A stretch of 64,000 nt of DNA from Stenotrophomonas maltophilia (GTDB taxonomy: Bacteria > Pseudomonadota > Gammaproteobacteria > Xanthomonadales > Xanthomonadaceae): the NCBI RefSeq assembly GCF_004684085.1, contig NZ_SRHZ01000088.1, positions 1-64,000 of the forward strand, given 5' to 3'. The position numbers and the translations under genes are program-made. The notes beneath the pieces were generated by a model that saw only the letters and a list, made by a program, of their open reading frames with translations, made no database searches and had not been told where the DNA came from. This document shows positions 1 through 7,831 of this stretch, in pieces. Position 1 is the stretch's first letter, and each line of letters opens with the position of its first letter.

Positions 1-11
1 TCCGCTGCGCT

Positions 12-34
12 CGCCGGGCATGGCCCGGCGCTAC
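12..34. repeat. SMAG-type palindrome (GTAG repeat)
   Basis: A 23-bp near-palindrome built on CGCCGGGCATGGCCCGGCG and ending in CTAC (GTAG on the other strand). The same unit recurs through the window. It lies just past the 3' end of the first gene. Confidence 0.8.
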
Positions 35-41
35 CTGGGCA

Positions 42-476
42 TCAATCCAGCCAGCCATCGCGCTCGCTGTGCAGGATGCGGCCGTCATAGCCGCTCAGGC
101 GCACTTCCACCTTCTGGTTGCGGGCATTGCGGGCTTCCAGCGACCAGGTCGCACCATCGCGTTCCAGCGAATGAATCTCGCGCAGGCCATGTGCCTGTGC
201 CCGTGCCAGCACCTGCTCGGTGGTCAACAGCGCGCGGCTGCTGTGCTCGTCGAAGATCTCGCCGGTCTTCGGGTCCACGTAGACCTCGCTGAAGCGACCA
301 TCGGCGCGGCTGACGTCGGCCTCCCACAGGCCATCATCGCGTTCAATCTCGTGGATCTGGGTGTAGCCGGCCTTGCGCAGGGTCTGTTCAACCTGGGCCA
401 TGCCCAGCGGCGCGGCCTGGGCGGCCGGTGCGATAGCCAGCAGAGCAACAGTGGCGAGGGTGAGCGACTTCAACAT
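42..476 (-). CDS. Exported PepSY-domain protein
   Basis: A 144-residue exported protein with two PepSY-like halves, each with the family signature of a turn such as DGLWEADV followed by a GEI- or GRI-type strand. The first about 22 residues form a signal peptide ending in AQAA. The ATG at 476 is preferred because AGGAG stands 7-8 bases upstream, whereas the frame further upstream lacks a signal peptide. PepSY domains are periplasmic modules thought to modulate peptidases or sensors. The gene is divergent from a second PepSY gene that is fused by overlap to a PhoP/PhoQ-type pair, so a role in envelope sensing is a reasonable inference. Its exact function is unknown. Confidence 0.85.
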   Translation of the reverse strand: MLKSLTLATVALLAIAPAAQAAPLGMAQVEQTLRKAGYTQIHEIERDDGLWEADVSRADGRFSEVYVDPKTGEIFDEHSSRALLTTEQVLARAQAHGLREIHSLERDGATWSLEARNARNQKVEVRLSGYDGRILHSERDGWLD

Positions 477-537
477 GAGGGTTCTCCTGTTCGTGTTCGT
501 GGCCGGACCATCCCGGCAACGCCACAATGCACCCCGT

Positions 538-578
538 GGTTAACAGCGACTTAGCCGCCTCTGTTAGCCAACGGTTAG
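538..578 (+). promoter_or_regulatory. Direct-repeat PhoP-box-like sites
   Basis: Four hexamers in the same orientation form two pairs with 5-nt gaps: GGTTAA-N5-ACTTAG (538-554) and TGTTAG-N5-GGTTAG (562-578). The spacing and GTTA-type core resemble the direct-repeat boxes of PhoP regulators. The array ends about 50 bases before the PepSY-phoP-phoQ operon, so autoregulation is inferred. It may also serve the divergent PepSY gene. Confidence 0.5.
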
Positions 579-627
579 TCACCACCGGCACACTCAGGCC
601 CGTTCCCCTTACCTTTCCGCCGCCACC

Positions 628-918
628 ATGCTTGCAACCCTGCCCCTGCTGCTGGCCCTGGCCAGCGCCCCGACCACCGCCGCACCGGTGCAGGACCCGG
701 CGCAGCAGGTCGCGCGGCGCGCGGTGCAGCAGGGCCGCTACGTGCCGCTGGAAAGCGTGGTGCGCGATGCACTCAAGCGCTACCCCGGCCAGCTACTGGA
801 AGTAGAGCTGGATGACGGCGTCTACGAAGTGGAGATCCTGCGCGGCGACGGCGTGGTGGTGGAGCTGGACTATGATGCGCGCAGCGGAAAGCTGCTGAAG
901 ACGGAGCTGGACGACTGA
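628..918 (+). CDS. Small exported PepSY-domain protein
   Basis: A 96-residue protein with an N-terminal signal peptide (about residues 1-19) and one PepSY domain, recognisable in the strands around VYEVEILRGDG and the DYDARSGKLL hairpin. Its stop codon overlaps the ATG of the response-regulator gene, so the two are translationally coupled and it is the first gene of a three-gene two-component operon. Small periplasmic PepSY proteins in this position often accompany PhoQ/QseC-like sensors. A modulatory role on the sensor is an inference from context only. Confidence 0.85.
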   Translation: MLATLPLLLALASAPTTAAPVQDPAQQVARRAVQQGRYVPLESVVRDALKRYPGQLLEVELDDGVYEVEILRGDGVVVELDYDARSGKLLKTELDD

Positions 919-1577
919 TGCGCATCCTGTTGGCCGAAGACGATGCTGCGCTGGCACAGCGCCTGTTGCCCCTGCTGGAACAGGCGGGCTACGTGGTGCA
1001 CGCGGTTGCCGACGGGCGCGAGGCCGAGGAAATCGGCCAGATCGAAGATCTGCAGGCGGCCATCGTCGACCTCGGCCTGCCCGGGCTGGATGGACTGAGC
1101 GTGATCGAGCGCTGGCGCGGCAACGGCCGCAGCTTTCCGGTGCTGGTGCTGACCGCACGCGGGCGCTGGCACGACAAGCTGGCCGGCTTCGATGCCGGCG
1201 CCGACGACTACCTGACCAAACCATTCCAGGCCGACGAACTGGTGCTGCGCCTGCGCGCCCTGATCCGCCGCAGCCACGGCCACGCCAGCCCGCGCCTGCA
1301 CTGCGGCCCGCTGCAGCTGGACGTCAACGCCGGCCGCTTCGAGCTGGACGGCCAACCGCTGGCGCTCAGCCCGCAGGAGTTCCGCCTGCTCAGTTACTTC
1401 ATCCACCACAGCGGCCAGGTGATCGGCCGCGACCGCCTGGGCGAACAGGTGTTCGAGGGCGGCCACGACCCGGATTCCAACGCGCTGGACGTGCTGCTCG
1501 GGCGCGTGCGCCGCAAGCTCGGCACCGACCTGATCCAGACCGTGCGCGGCCAGGGCTGGCGGCTGGCGGCGCCGTGA
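918..1577 (+). CDS. phoP: PhoP-type response regulator (OmpR family)
   Basis: A 219-residue DNA-binding response regulator. The receiver domain (1-115) has the acidic pocket E7-D8-D9, phospho-acceptor D51 in VDLGLPG, T79 and K101 in TKPF. The C-terminal winged helix (about 130-217) ends with the usual RGQGWRL hairpin. It overlaps the upstream PepSY gene by one base and the sensor kinase by four bases, forming one operon. The partner kinase carries the PhoQ-type H-box, which is why PhoP is preferred over other OmpR-family names. In related bacteria PhoP controls envelope and lipid A changes in response to low Mg2+ or cationic peptides. Direct-repeat boxes just upstream of the operon suggest autoregulation. 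Confidence 0.82.
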   Translation: MRILLAEDDAALAQRLLPLLEQAGYVVHAVADGREAEEIGQIEDLQAAIVDLGLPGLDGLSVIERWRGNGRSFPVLVLTARGRWHDKLAGFDAGADDYLTKPFQADELVLRLRALIRRSHGHASPRLHCGPLQLDVNAGRFELDGQPLALSPQEFRLLSYFIHHSGQVIGRDRLGEQVFEGGHDPDSNALDVLLGRVRRKLGTDLIQTVRGQGWRLAAP

Positions 1578-2893
1578 GCCGGCAACCCTCGCTGCGACGG
1601 CGCCTGCTGCTGGCTGGCGGCGCCGGCCTGCTGCTGGTCTCGCTGCTAGCCAGCGCGCTGCTGGGCGAACTGTTCAAGCGCAGCGCGCGTGACCGCCTCG
1701 ACCACGAACTGCAGCAGGACATGTTGACCCTGCTGGCGCAGGCCGAAGTGGATCCGGAAGGACAGCTGCGCCTGCGCCAGGAACCCAATGACGCACGCTT
1801 CCAGCGGGTGTTCTCCGGTGCCTATTGGCAGATCGCAGGTGCCGATGGCCGCGTGCTGCTGCAGTCGCGCTCGCTGTGGGATGAAACGCTGCCGGCCACG
1901 GCCACAGGTGCGGCTACGCGCAACCTGGCCGGGCCGCTGCAGCAATCCTTGCGCGCACGTGTGCAGCAGGTGCGCCTGCCACGTGCCAGTGAACCATTCG
2001 TGGCGGTGGTTGCCACCGACCGCAGCGCGCTGGATGCGGATGTGGCCGCATTCCGTCAGCGCACCGCCATCGCGCTCGGGGTACTGGTTGCCGCGTGGCT
2101 GGCGGTGCTGGCCAGCCAGGTGCACTTCGGCTTGCGTCCGCTGCACCGCCTCGGTGCGCAGCTGGAACGGGTGCGGCGCGGCGACGCGCAGCGCATCGAC
2201 ACGCAGGGGCTGGGGACGGAGGTCGCGCCGCTGGGCGAAGAACTCAACGCGCTGCTGGAGCACCAGCAACGCATGGTCGCGCGTGCGCGCACCAGCGCAC
2301 AGGATCTGGCGCATGCGCTGAAAACCCCGCTGAGCGTGCTGGCCACCGAAGCCGACGGCGCCGGCGCGGACTGGCGGGCGACCGTGCGTGAGCAGAGTGC
2401 CCGCATGCAGGCCAGTGTTGACCGTTACCTGGCCGCCGGACTGGCCGCCGACCATCGCCAGCGCGCCGACGTGGCGACTGTCGCACAGGCGCTGTGCCGG
2501 TTGATGACACGCGTGCACGGCGAACGTGGCATTGCGTTCACGGCGGCAGGCATCGATCCGGCGCTGCAGTTCGCCGGCGCCAGTGCGGATCTGGAAGAGA
2601 TGCTGGGCAACCTGCTGGACAACGCGGGGCGGTGGGCACAACAGCAGGTCACTGTCGAAGCGGAAGCCAGCGACGGGGAGCTGCGCATCGAAGTACGTGA
2701 TGACGGGCCGGGCCTGGCGGCGGATGCGCTGTCACAGGTCACACAGCGTGGCGTGCGGCTGGATGAGCGCGAGGGCAGCAGCGGGCTGGGGTTGGCCATC
2801 GTGGGCGACATCGCCGCCAGTTATGGCGGGCGCGTGGCGCTGGAGAATGCGCGGCCGGGGCTGCGTGCGACGTTGTGGTTGCCGGGCGGGTGA
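1574..2893 (+). CDS. phoQ: PhoQ-type sensor histidine kinase
   Basis: A 439-residue membrane kinase starting at a GTG that overlaps the regulator stop codon. The layout is TM1 (about 11-31), a periplasmic sensor segment of about 130 residues, TM2 (about 164-183), HAMP, then the dimerisation domain. The phospho-acceptor is H247 in DLAHALKTPLSVL, the form of H-box typical of PhoQ rather than EnvZ. The ATPase domain shows an N-box (LGNLLDNAGRWA), DDGPGL and GLGLAIV. It should phosphorylate the preceding response regulator. The signal is not shown by the sequence. The sensor segment contains several acidic residues but no strongly acidic patch was identified by eye. Confidence 0.82.
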   Translation: MSRQPSLRRRLLLAGGAGLLLVSLLASALLGELFKRSARDRLDHELQQDMLTLLAQAEVDPEGQLRLRQEPNDARFQRVFSGAYWQIAGADGRVLLQSRSLWDETLPATATGAATRNLAGPLQQSLRARVQQVRLPRASEPFVAVVATDRSALDADVAAFRQRTAIALGVLVAAWLAVLASQVHFGLRPLHRLGAQLERVRRGDAQRIDTQGLGTEVAPLGEELNALLEHQQRMVARARTSAQDLAHALKTPLSVLATEADGAGADWRATVREQSARMQASVDRYLAAGLAADHRQRADVATVAQALCRLMTRVHGERGIAFTAAGIDPALQFAGASADLEEMLGNLLDNAGRWAQQQVTVEAEASDGELRIEVRDDGPGLAADALSQVTQRGVRLDEREGSSGLGLAIVGDIAASYGGRVALENARPGLRATLWLPGG

Positions 2894-2907
2894 CACCCCG
2901 CTGCGCT

Positions 2908-3067
2908 CGCCGGGCACGGCCCGGCGCTACCGGTTCACACGCCCCGGTAGGTGTCGACCTTGGTCGACACGCATCAAATGCGCCGACCAAGGTCGGCATC
3001 TACCAGAGCAGTCCGTCAGTTCCGTCCGCCATCGTGCTCCCGGTAGGTGTCGACCTTGGTCGACACT
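2908..3067. repeat. Cluster of four SMAG-type palindromes
   Basis: Four GTAG-ended palindromes fill this gap: one CGCCGGGCACGGCCCGGCGCTAC copy (2908-2930), a pair of GTCGACC/GGTCGAC and GCCGACC/GGTCGGC units facing each other (about 2946-3002), and another GTAGGTGTCGACC copy (3043-3067). They lie between convergent phoQ and the DUF6122 gene, where their hairpins may act as mRNA 3' ends. Confidence 0.8.
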
Positions 3068-3076
3068 CACCAGGCA

Positions 3077-3397
3077 TCAACGGTGATGCATCCACCAGCA
3101 ATCAATCGCATCCAGCACGATGTGGATGATCAAACCGATGCCGAACAACCGCGTTTTCTTCGGCACGCACAACCCTGCATAGACCGCAATCGCCGGTGCG
3201 GTGTGCAGCGGGTGGAAACCGATGCTGCAGCGGTTCGGTGCGTAGATCGGATCGGCCAGCAGGTGGTCCAGATCGATGATCCAGCCCAGCAGCATCAGCA
3301 GCCACGCCGAGGCGAAGCGCTTGCGCCAGAACAGCCATGCCAGCAAAGCTGGCACGGCGGCATGCAGGAACAGGTGGAAGATCGCGCGCGCGCTCAT
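3077..3397 (-). CDS. DUF6122-like small membrane protein
   Basis: A 106-residue, very hydrophobic protein with three or four predicted membrane segments. Conserved-looking polar motifs sit between them (WIIDLDHLLADP, GFHPLHTAP, HIVLDAIDCWW). The Asp/His pairs in the membrane resemble the DUF6122 family, which is related to membrane-bound metal-dependent hydrolases, but function is unknown. It follows speA on the same strand after a 43-bp gap that is almost filled by a SMAG palindrome, and no good ribosome-binding site is visible at its ATG. It may depend on speA transcription. Confidence 0.7.
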   Translation of the reverse strand: MSARAIFHLFLHAAVPALLAWLFWRKRFASAWLLMLLGWIIDLDHLLADPIYAPNRCSIGFHPLHTAPAIAVYAGLCVPKKTRLFGIGLIIHIVLDAIDCWWMHHR

Positions 3398-3405
3398 CAG
3401 GACCG

Positions 3406-3428
3406 GTAGCGCCGGGCCATGCCCGGCG
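3406..3428. repeat. SMAG-type palindrome
   Basis: GTAGCGCCGGGCCATGCCCGGCG lies in the gap between the 3' end of speA and the start of the DUF6122 gene, only eight bases from the latter's ATG. Confidence 0.8.
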
Positions 3429-3440
3429 CCTCCGTTTACC

Positions 3441-5330
3441 TCACACCAGCGGTTCGTCGGACAGGTAGGTGTAACCGGTCAGGCCGGCTTCCAGCGCCTC
3501 CGACAACTCCTGCGCGCGTTCCGGCGACAACTGGGCCTCGGCCACGCGCTGCGCATAGGTCGCACGCAGTTCGTCCAGGCGGTAACCCACGTAATCCAGC
3601 ATCACGTCGGTGGTGTCGCCACGGCGCTGCTGGGTGATGGCATAGCCATCGGCATCGGCCAGCACTTCCACCGCGTCGGTATCGCCGAACAGATTGTGGA
3701 TGTCGCCCAGAATTTCCTGGTAGGCGCCGACCATGAAGAAGCCGATGCGGTAGCTCTCGCCCGGCTTCATCTTGTGCAGCGGCAGCGAGCTGTCCAGGCT
3801 CTCGTTCTCGACATAGGTTTCCACCATGCCGTCCGAGTCGCAGGTCATGTCGGCGATGATGCCGCGACGGTCCGGGGTCTCATCCAGGCGCTCGATCGGC
3901 ACAATCGGGAACACCTGGTCGATCGCCCACACGTCGGGGATCGATTCGAACACGCTGAAGTTGACGAAGTACTTGTCGACCAGGCGCTCGTTCAGTTCGT
4001 CCAGCACCGGCCGATGGCTCTTCTCGTCATAGCTCAGGCGCGCACGCACGCCGTGGGCGATGGCGTAGAAAAGGTCGTCGATGCGCGCACGCTGCGGCAG
4101 GTCGATCTGGCCCAGCGCATAGCTGGCCAGGCCTTCGGCATGGAAATGCTGCGCTTCCTGGAACAGCTCCACCGCCGGGCGCACGTCCAGCTCGTCGTGG
4201 ATCTCACGCAGGTGGCGGATCGCCGCCGGCTCGTCGTCGTGCTGGTCCGGCACGCGGCCTTCCTGCGCCTCTTCCACTTCCGAGACGTTGGCGATCAGCA
4301 CCGCGTGGTGCGCGGTCATCGCGCGGCCGCACTCGGTAACGATGCGCGGCGGGGTCAGGCCGTGTTCTTCGCAGGCATTGGCCAGCGGCTGCACGATGTT
4401 GCTGGCGTAGGAATGCAGGCCGTAGTTGATCGAGCAGAAGCTGCGCGAACGGGTGCCTTCATAATCCACGCCCAGGCCACCACCCACATCGACGTGGGTG
4501 ATCTTCGCGCCCAGGCGCGACAGTTCCACGAAGTAGCGGGTGGCTTCGCGCATGCCGTTGGCGATGTCACGCACATTGGAGATCTGCGAACCCATGTGGA
4601 AGTGCAGCAGGCTCAGGCAGTCGGCGTACTCGGTATCGCGCAGCGACTTCCACAGGTCCAGCAGCTGGCGCGGCGACAGGCCGAACTTGGCCTTGTCGCC
4701 ACCGCTGTTCTGCCACTTGCCGGCGCCCAGCGAAGCCAGGCGCATGCGCACGCCCAGGCCCGGCTTCACGTCCAGCGCCTTGGACTCTTCCAGCACCAGC
4801 TTCAGTTCGGACGGCTTCTCGATGACGATGAAGGTCTGCAGGCCCAGCTTGCGGCCGATCAGGGCCAGGCGGATGTACTCGCGGTCCTTGTAGCCGTTGC
4901 AGACGATCAGGCCACCCGGGCGCGACAGCGCCAACACCGCCATCAGCTCGGGCTTGCTGCCCGCTTCCAGACCGAAGCCTTCGCCATGGTGGCTGGCCAG
5001 GGTGCCGGCCACGCCACGGGTCTGGTTGACCTTGATCGGGTACACGGCGGTGTAGCCGCCGCTGTACTCCCAGTCCTGCTGGGCCTGGCCGAAGGCCGCC
5101 TGCAGCTTGCCCAGGCGCTGGCCGAGGATGTCCGGGAAGCGCACCAGCAGCGGCAGCTTGGCACCGGCCGCGCGCGCCGCATCGACCACCTTGGGCAGCG
5201 ACACCACCGGGCCGTCTGCCCCGGTCGGTCTCACCACCATGTGCCCGGCCTGATCCACGTCGAAATAACCGTCCGCCCAATGCGGGATCGAGTAGGTCTT
5301 GCGGGCTTGGTCGAGGGACCAATCGGTCAT
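3441..5330 (-). CDS. speA: Biosynthetic arginine decarboxylase
   Basis: A 629-residue PLP enzyme of the SpeA/group IV decarboxylase family, converting arginine to agmatine, the first step of the agmatine route to putrescine. It opens with the typical SpeA N-terminus (residues 1-25, containing YSIPHWADGYFDV). The PLP lysine lies in VYPIKVNQ. A glycine-rich phosphate-binding segment (HVDVGGGLGVDY) and the C-terminal specificity motif with CDSDG are present. Length matches the family (about 630). The ATG at 5330 is chosen because the SpeA N-terminus aligns there. Divergent from speE across 191 bp that contain a perfect inverted repeat, so the two polyamine genes probably share control. Cytoplasmic. 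Confidence 0.96.
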   Translation of the reverse strand: MTDWSLDQARKTYSIPHWADGYFDVDQAGHMVVRPTGADGPVVSLPKVVDAARAAGAKLPLLVRFPDILGQRLGKLQAAFGQAQQDWEYSGGYTAVYPIKVNQTRGVAGTLASHHGEGFGLEAGSKPELMAVLALSRPGGLIVCNGYKDREYIRLALIGRKLGLQTFIVIEKPSELKLVLEESKALDVKPGLGVRMRLASLGAGKWQNSGGDKAKFGLSPRQLLDLWKSLRDTEYADCLSLLHFHMGSQISNVRDIANGMREATRYFVELSRLGAKITHVDVGGGLGVDYEGTRSRSFCSINYGLHSYASNIVQPLANACEEHGLTPPRIVTECGRAMTAHHAVLIANVSEVEEAQEGRVPDQHDDEPAAIRHLREIHDELDVRPAVELFQEAQHFHAEGLASYALGQIDLPQRARIDDLFYAIAHGVRARLSYDEKSHRPVLDELNERLVDKYFVNFSVFESIPDVWAIDQVFPIVPIERLDETPDRRGIIADMTCDSDGMVETYVENESLDSSLPLHKMKPGESYRIGFFMVGAYQEILGDIHNLFGDTDAVEVLADADGYAITQQRRGDTTDVMLDYVGYRLDELRATYAQRVAEAQLSPERAQELSEALEAGLTGYTYLSDEPLV

Positions 5331-5363
5331 TTCAGTCGGCCTTGTTGGCAATAAAAGGGGGGG

Positions 5364-5401
5364 CATGATAACGCCTATATGCCCACAGGTTCGTTATCAT
5401 G
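5364..5401. promoter_or_regulatory. Inverted repeat in speA-speE divergent promoter region
   Basis: CATGATAACG (5364-5373) and CGTTATCATG (5392-5401) form a perfect 10-bp inverted repeat with an 18-bp spacer. Each arm contains a TATCAT that reads as a plausible -10 hexamer away from the centre, one per gene. This is either a mirror-image pair of promoters or an operator shared by speA and speE. No clear -35 elements are visible. Confidence 0.5.
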
Positions 5402-5521
5402 CGCGCCCGCGCCCGTGACAGGTTCCAACCTGAACAGGCCGATCCGTCCGGATGTGGCATCTGTGCCACGCGGCCCCGCCCGCCAGCCCGGCTTCACCCC
5501 TCCGAACAGGACTGTTTTCAA

Positions 5522-6376
5522 ATGACTGACAGCAACAACTGGTACATCGAACACTTCGAGCGCACCGGCTCGGCCATCGGCTACCGCATCACCGGCAAGC
5601 TGGACGAGGTGCAGTCGCCGTTCCAGAAGATCGAGATCTTCCAGACCACCGACTGGGGCAACCTGATGACCATCGACGGGGCCATCATGCTGACCAGCAA
5701 GGACAACTTCTTCTACCACGAGATGATCAGCCACCCGGTGCTGTTCACTCACGCCGCACCCAAGCGCGTGGTGATCATCGGTGGCGGCGACTGCGGCACC
5801 CTGCGCGAAGTGCTCAAGCACAAGGGCGTGGAGAGCGTGACCCAGTGCGATATCGATGAGCAGGTCACGGTGATGGCGCGCAAGCACTTCCCGGAACTGT
5901 GCGATTCCAACGACGACGCCCGCGCCGAGCTGCTGTTCGACGACGGCGTGGCCTACATGGCCAACTGCCCGGCCGGCAGCGTGGACGTGGTGATCGTCGA
6001 TTCGACCGATCCGGTCGGCCCAGGTGAAGGCCTGTTCAACAAGGCCTTCTACGCGAGCTGCTTCAAAGCCCTGAAGGACGACGGCATCCTGGTGCAGCAG
6101 TCCGAGTCGCCGCTGATGCAGCTGGACCTGATCAACGAAATGCGCACCGAGATGGGCAAGGCCGGTTTCGGCTCGTTCAAGACCCTGCCGTTCCCGCAGC
6201 CGTGCTACCCCACCGGCTGGTGGAGCGTGACCCTGGCGCGCAAGGGCGAAAGCAGCTTCGACTTCCGCCAGGCCGACTCGGCCGCCAAGACCTTCGAGAC
6301 CCTGTACTACACCGCCGCGCTTCACACCGGCGTGCTGGTGACCCCGCCGTTCGTGCAGGCCGCGTTGAAGGGTTGA
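5522..6376 (+). CDS. speE: Spermidine synthase
   Basis: A 284-residue aminopropyltransferase that makes spermidine from putrescine and decarboxylated S-adenosylmethionine. It shows the N-terminal beta-strand domain, the nucleotide-binding loop IIGGGDCGTLREVLKH, the catalytic loop VIVDSTDPVGPGEGLF, and the C-terminal CYPTGWWS segment. The ATG at 5522 is chosen because the SpeE N-terminus (containing WYIEHFE) starts there. It is divergent from speA and followed by a strong bidirectional terminator. Together with speA it supplies two steps of polyamine synthesis. Agmatinase or agmatine deiminase and SAM decarboxylase genes are not in this window. Confidence 0.96.
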   Translation: MTDSNNWYIEHFERTGSAIGYRITGKLDEVQSPFQKIEIFQTTDWGNLMTIDGAIMLTSKDNFFYHEMISHPVLFTHAAPKRVVIIGGGDCGTLREVLKHKGVESVTQCDIDEQVTVMARKHFPELCDSNDDARAELLFDDGVAYMANCPAGSVDVVIVDSTDPVGPGEGLFNKAFYASCFKALKDDGILVQQSESPLMQLDLINEMRTEMGKAGFGSFKTLPFPQPCYPTGWWSVTLARKGESSFDFRQADSAAKTFETLYYTAALHTGVLVTPPFVQAALKG

Positions 6377-6385
6377 TTGGAAATC

Positions 6386-6409
6386 GTGCCAACCAAGGTT
6401 GGCACCTAC
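6386..6409. repeat. SMAG-type palindrome
   Basis: A GTGCCAACC/GGTTGGCAC palindrome ending in CTAC, between the speE stop codon and its terminator. Another SMAG copy (GTAGCGCCGGGCCATGCCCGGCG) lies at 6458-6480 on the other side of the terminator. Confidence 0.8.
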
Positions 6410-6414
6410 CAAAG

Positions 6415-6448
6415 CAAAAACCCGCGCTGGCGACAGCGCGGGTTTTTT
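6415..6448. terminator. Bidirectional Rho-independent terminator
   Basis: A perfect 9-bp stem (CCCGCGCTG / CAGCGCGGG, 6421-6442, loop GCGA) is followed by six T and preceded by an A tract. It can therefore terminate both speE from the left and lpxO from the right. Confidence 0.9.
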
Positions 6449-6457
6449 CATTTTCCG

Positions 6458-6480
6458 GTAGCGCCGGGCCATGCCCGGCG
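6458..6480. repeat. SMAG-type palindrome
   Basis: GTAGCGCCGGGCCATGCCCGGCG, ten bases downstream of the lpxO stop codon in the convergent speE-lpxO gap. Confidence 0.8.
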
Positions 6481-6489
6481 AACGTTCGG

Positions 6490-7398
6490 TCAAAGCGCCC
6501 AGATACCGGCGATCACCGCCACCACCAGGCCCCACTTGATGACCTGGTAGGCCACCACGCTGCGCTCGCGCAGCGCCTTGGCCTTCAGGCGCACCTTGTA
6601 GACGCTGCCGAAGGCCTTGTTGACGCCACCGGTCGGGTCACCCGGCAGGTTCGGCGAGGCACCGCCGGCCAGGAGCGTGGCCGCCACCGCACGGTTGAAC
6701 AGGCCCGGCAGGCCGAAGTGCAGCGGGCGGGCGATGTCGCAGAACAGGATCACGCGATCATCGGGCGTCTCGTTGTGTGCGTGGTGGATGTAGGTCTCAT
6801 CGAACATCATCCACTCGCCATCGCGCCAGCTCTTCTTGATGCCGTCCACTTCGATGTAGCAGCCGTCGTTGTTCGGCGTGGCCAGGCCCAGGTGCAGGCG
6901 CAGCGAACCGGCGAACGGATCGCGGTGCGGGCGCAGCTCGCTGCCCGACGGCAGCTGCGCGAACATCGCTGCACGCACGTCCGGCAGCGATTCCAGCAGC
7001 GCGGTGGTCTTCGGGCACATCGCCTTGGCCGACGGGTGCGAGGGGCCGTACCACTTCAGGTAGAAGCGCTTCCAGCCACGGCGGAAGAACGAATTGAAGC
7101 CGGCATCGTTGAACGTGCTGGACGCGGCGATCGCCTGCGCATCGCGCAGCGCCAGCGCCTCGTCGCGGATCATCTGCCAGTTCTGGCGCAGCGGCTCCAG
7201 CTGCGGGAATTCCTTGGCCGGGTCCAGGAACGGCGTGGTCGGCACCTTCGAGAACATGTACATGACCACGTTGATCGGGGCCATGAAACTGGAGTGGTCC
7301 AGCAGCTGGCGCGACCAGCGCGCGCGGACCTTGCCACGGAAGTGGATGTACAGCACGCAGGCGACGAACAGCGCTGCAATGACGATTTTGATGATCAA
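6490..7398 (-). CDS. lpxO: Lipid A 2-hydroxylase LpxO (Asp/Asn beta-hydroxylase family)
   Basis: A 302-residue Fe(II)/2-oxoglutarate dioxygenase of the aspartyl/asparaginyl beta-hydroxylase family. LpxO 2-hydroxylates a secondary acyl chain of lipid A. It has an N-terminal membrane anchor (about 3-18), the iron-binding HRD motif (H158-x-D160), the distal histidine region IHHAHN (205-208) with R215 for 2-oxoglutarate, and a C-terminal membrane helix (about 285-300). With a TTG start at 7398 the protein is exactly the 302 residues of Salmonella LpxO, and GGAGG stands eight bases upstream of that TTG. It is divergent from a kinase-like gene. An outer-membrane adaptation role fits the nearby PhoPQ-type system. 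Confidence 0.88.
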   Translation of the reverse strand: MIIKIVIAALFVACVLYIHFRGKVRARWSRQLLDHSSFMAPINVVMYMFSKVPTTPFLDPAKEFPQLEPLRQNWQMIRDEALALRDAQAIAASSTFNDAGFNSFFRRGWKRFYLKWYGPSHPSAKAMCPKTTALLESLPDVRAAMFAQLPSGSELRPHRDPFAGSLRLHLGLATPNNDGCYIEVDGIKKSWRDGEWMMFDETYIHHAHNETPDDRVILFCDIARPLHFGLPGLFNRAVAATLLAGGASPNLPGDPTGGVNKAFGSVYKVRLKAKALRERSVVAYQVIKWGLVVAVIAGIWAL

Positions 7399-7831
7399 AA
7401 CACTTTCCTCCAGCCGCAGCCGGAACGGGAAACAGGGCGATGCACGGCCGGACGGCCAGCACCCATGGGGACCGCGGCAGGGGACGGGGACGTGCCGGAG
7501 AGGGGCGGCCGCCGATGTCGCGAATGAACAGCTTATGGTCGGCAGGCCGTGCGTCGGGGTCAAGCTGGACGTGCGTGGCGTTCAGCGGGCCGCGGATGAA
7601 CGAAGCGATGCAACCCGCAACCCATTGATTCTGAAAGAACCGTCGATAAAGTGAGACGCAATTGTCCGATTAGGTGTGACGAACTGTTCCAGCCACGACC
7701 CCGACATTTCTCCGACAAAACGTGGAATAGCGAACTGGCGAGTACTAAAATTAACGAAAACTTAGTAACTCCCTGTAACACCGGTTCGCTTGACGCTTTG
7801 CGCCACCCACCGGGTCGTCCGAGACCCCTAC
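7399..7831. other. Divergent intergenic region lpxO / kinase-like gene
   Basis: A 433-bp gap without a supported gene. The right half (about 7620-7790) is clearly more AT-rich than its surroundings and probably carries the promoter of the rightward gene. It contains one PhoP-box-like site, listed separately. No hairpin terminator or SMAG unit is seen. Confidence 0.6.
7749..7765 (+). promoter_or_regulatory. Candidate PhoP-box-like site upstream of the kinase-like gene
   Basis: AATTAA-N5-ACTTAG has the same TTAA-N5-ACTTAG core and spacing as the first repeat pair upstream of the PepSY-phoP-phoQ operon (538-554). It is in the same orientation relative to its downstream gene and ends 66 bases before that gene's ATG. 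The assignment is an inference from a short motif. Confidence 0.35.

Noticed and set aside
3276-5354. A 692-codon frame opposite speA
   Set aside because: speA is unambiguous on the other strand and this frame shows only shadow composition.
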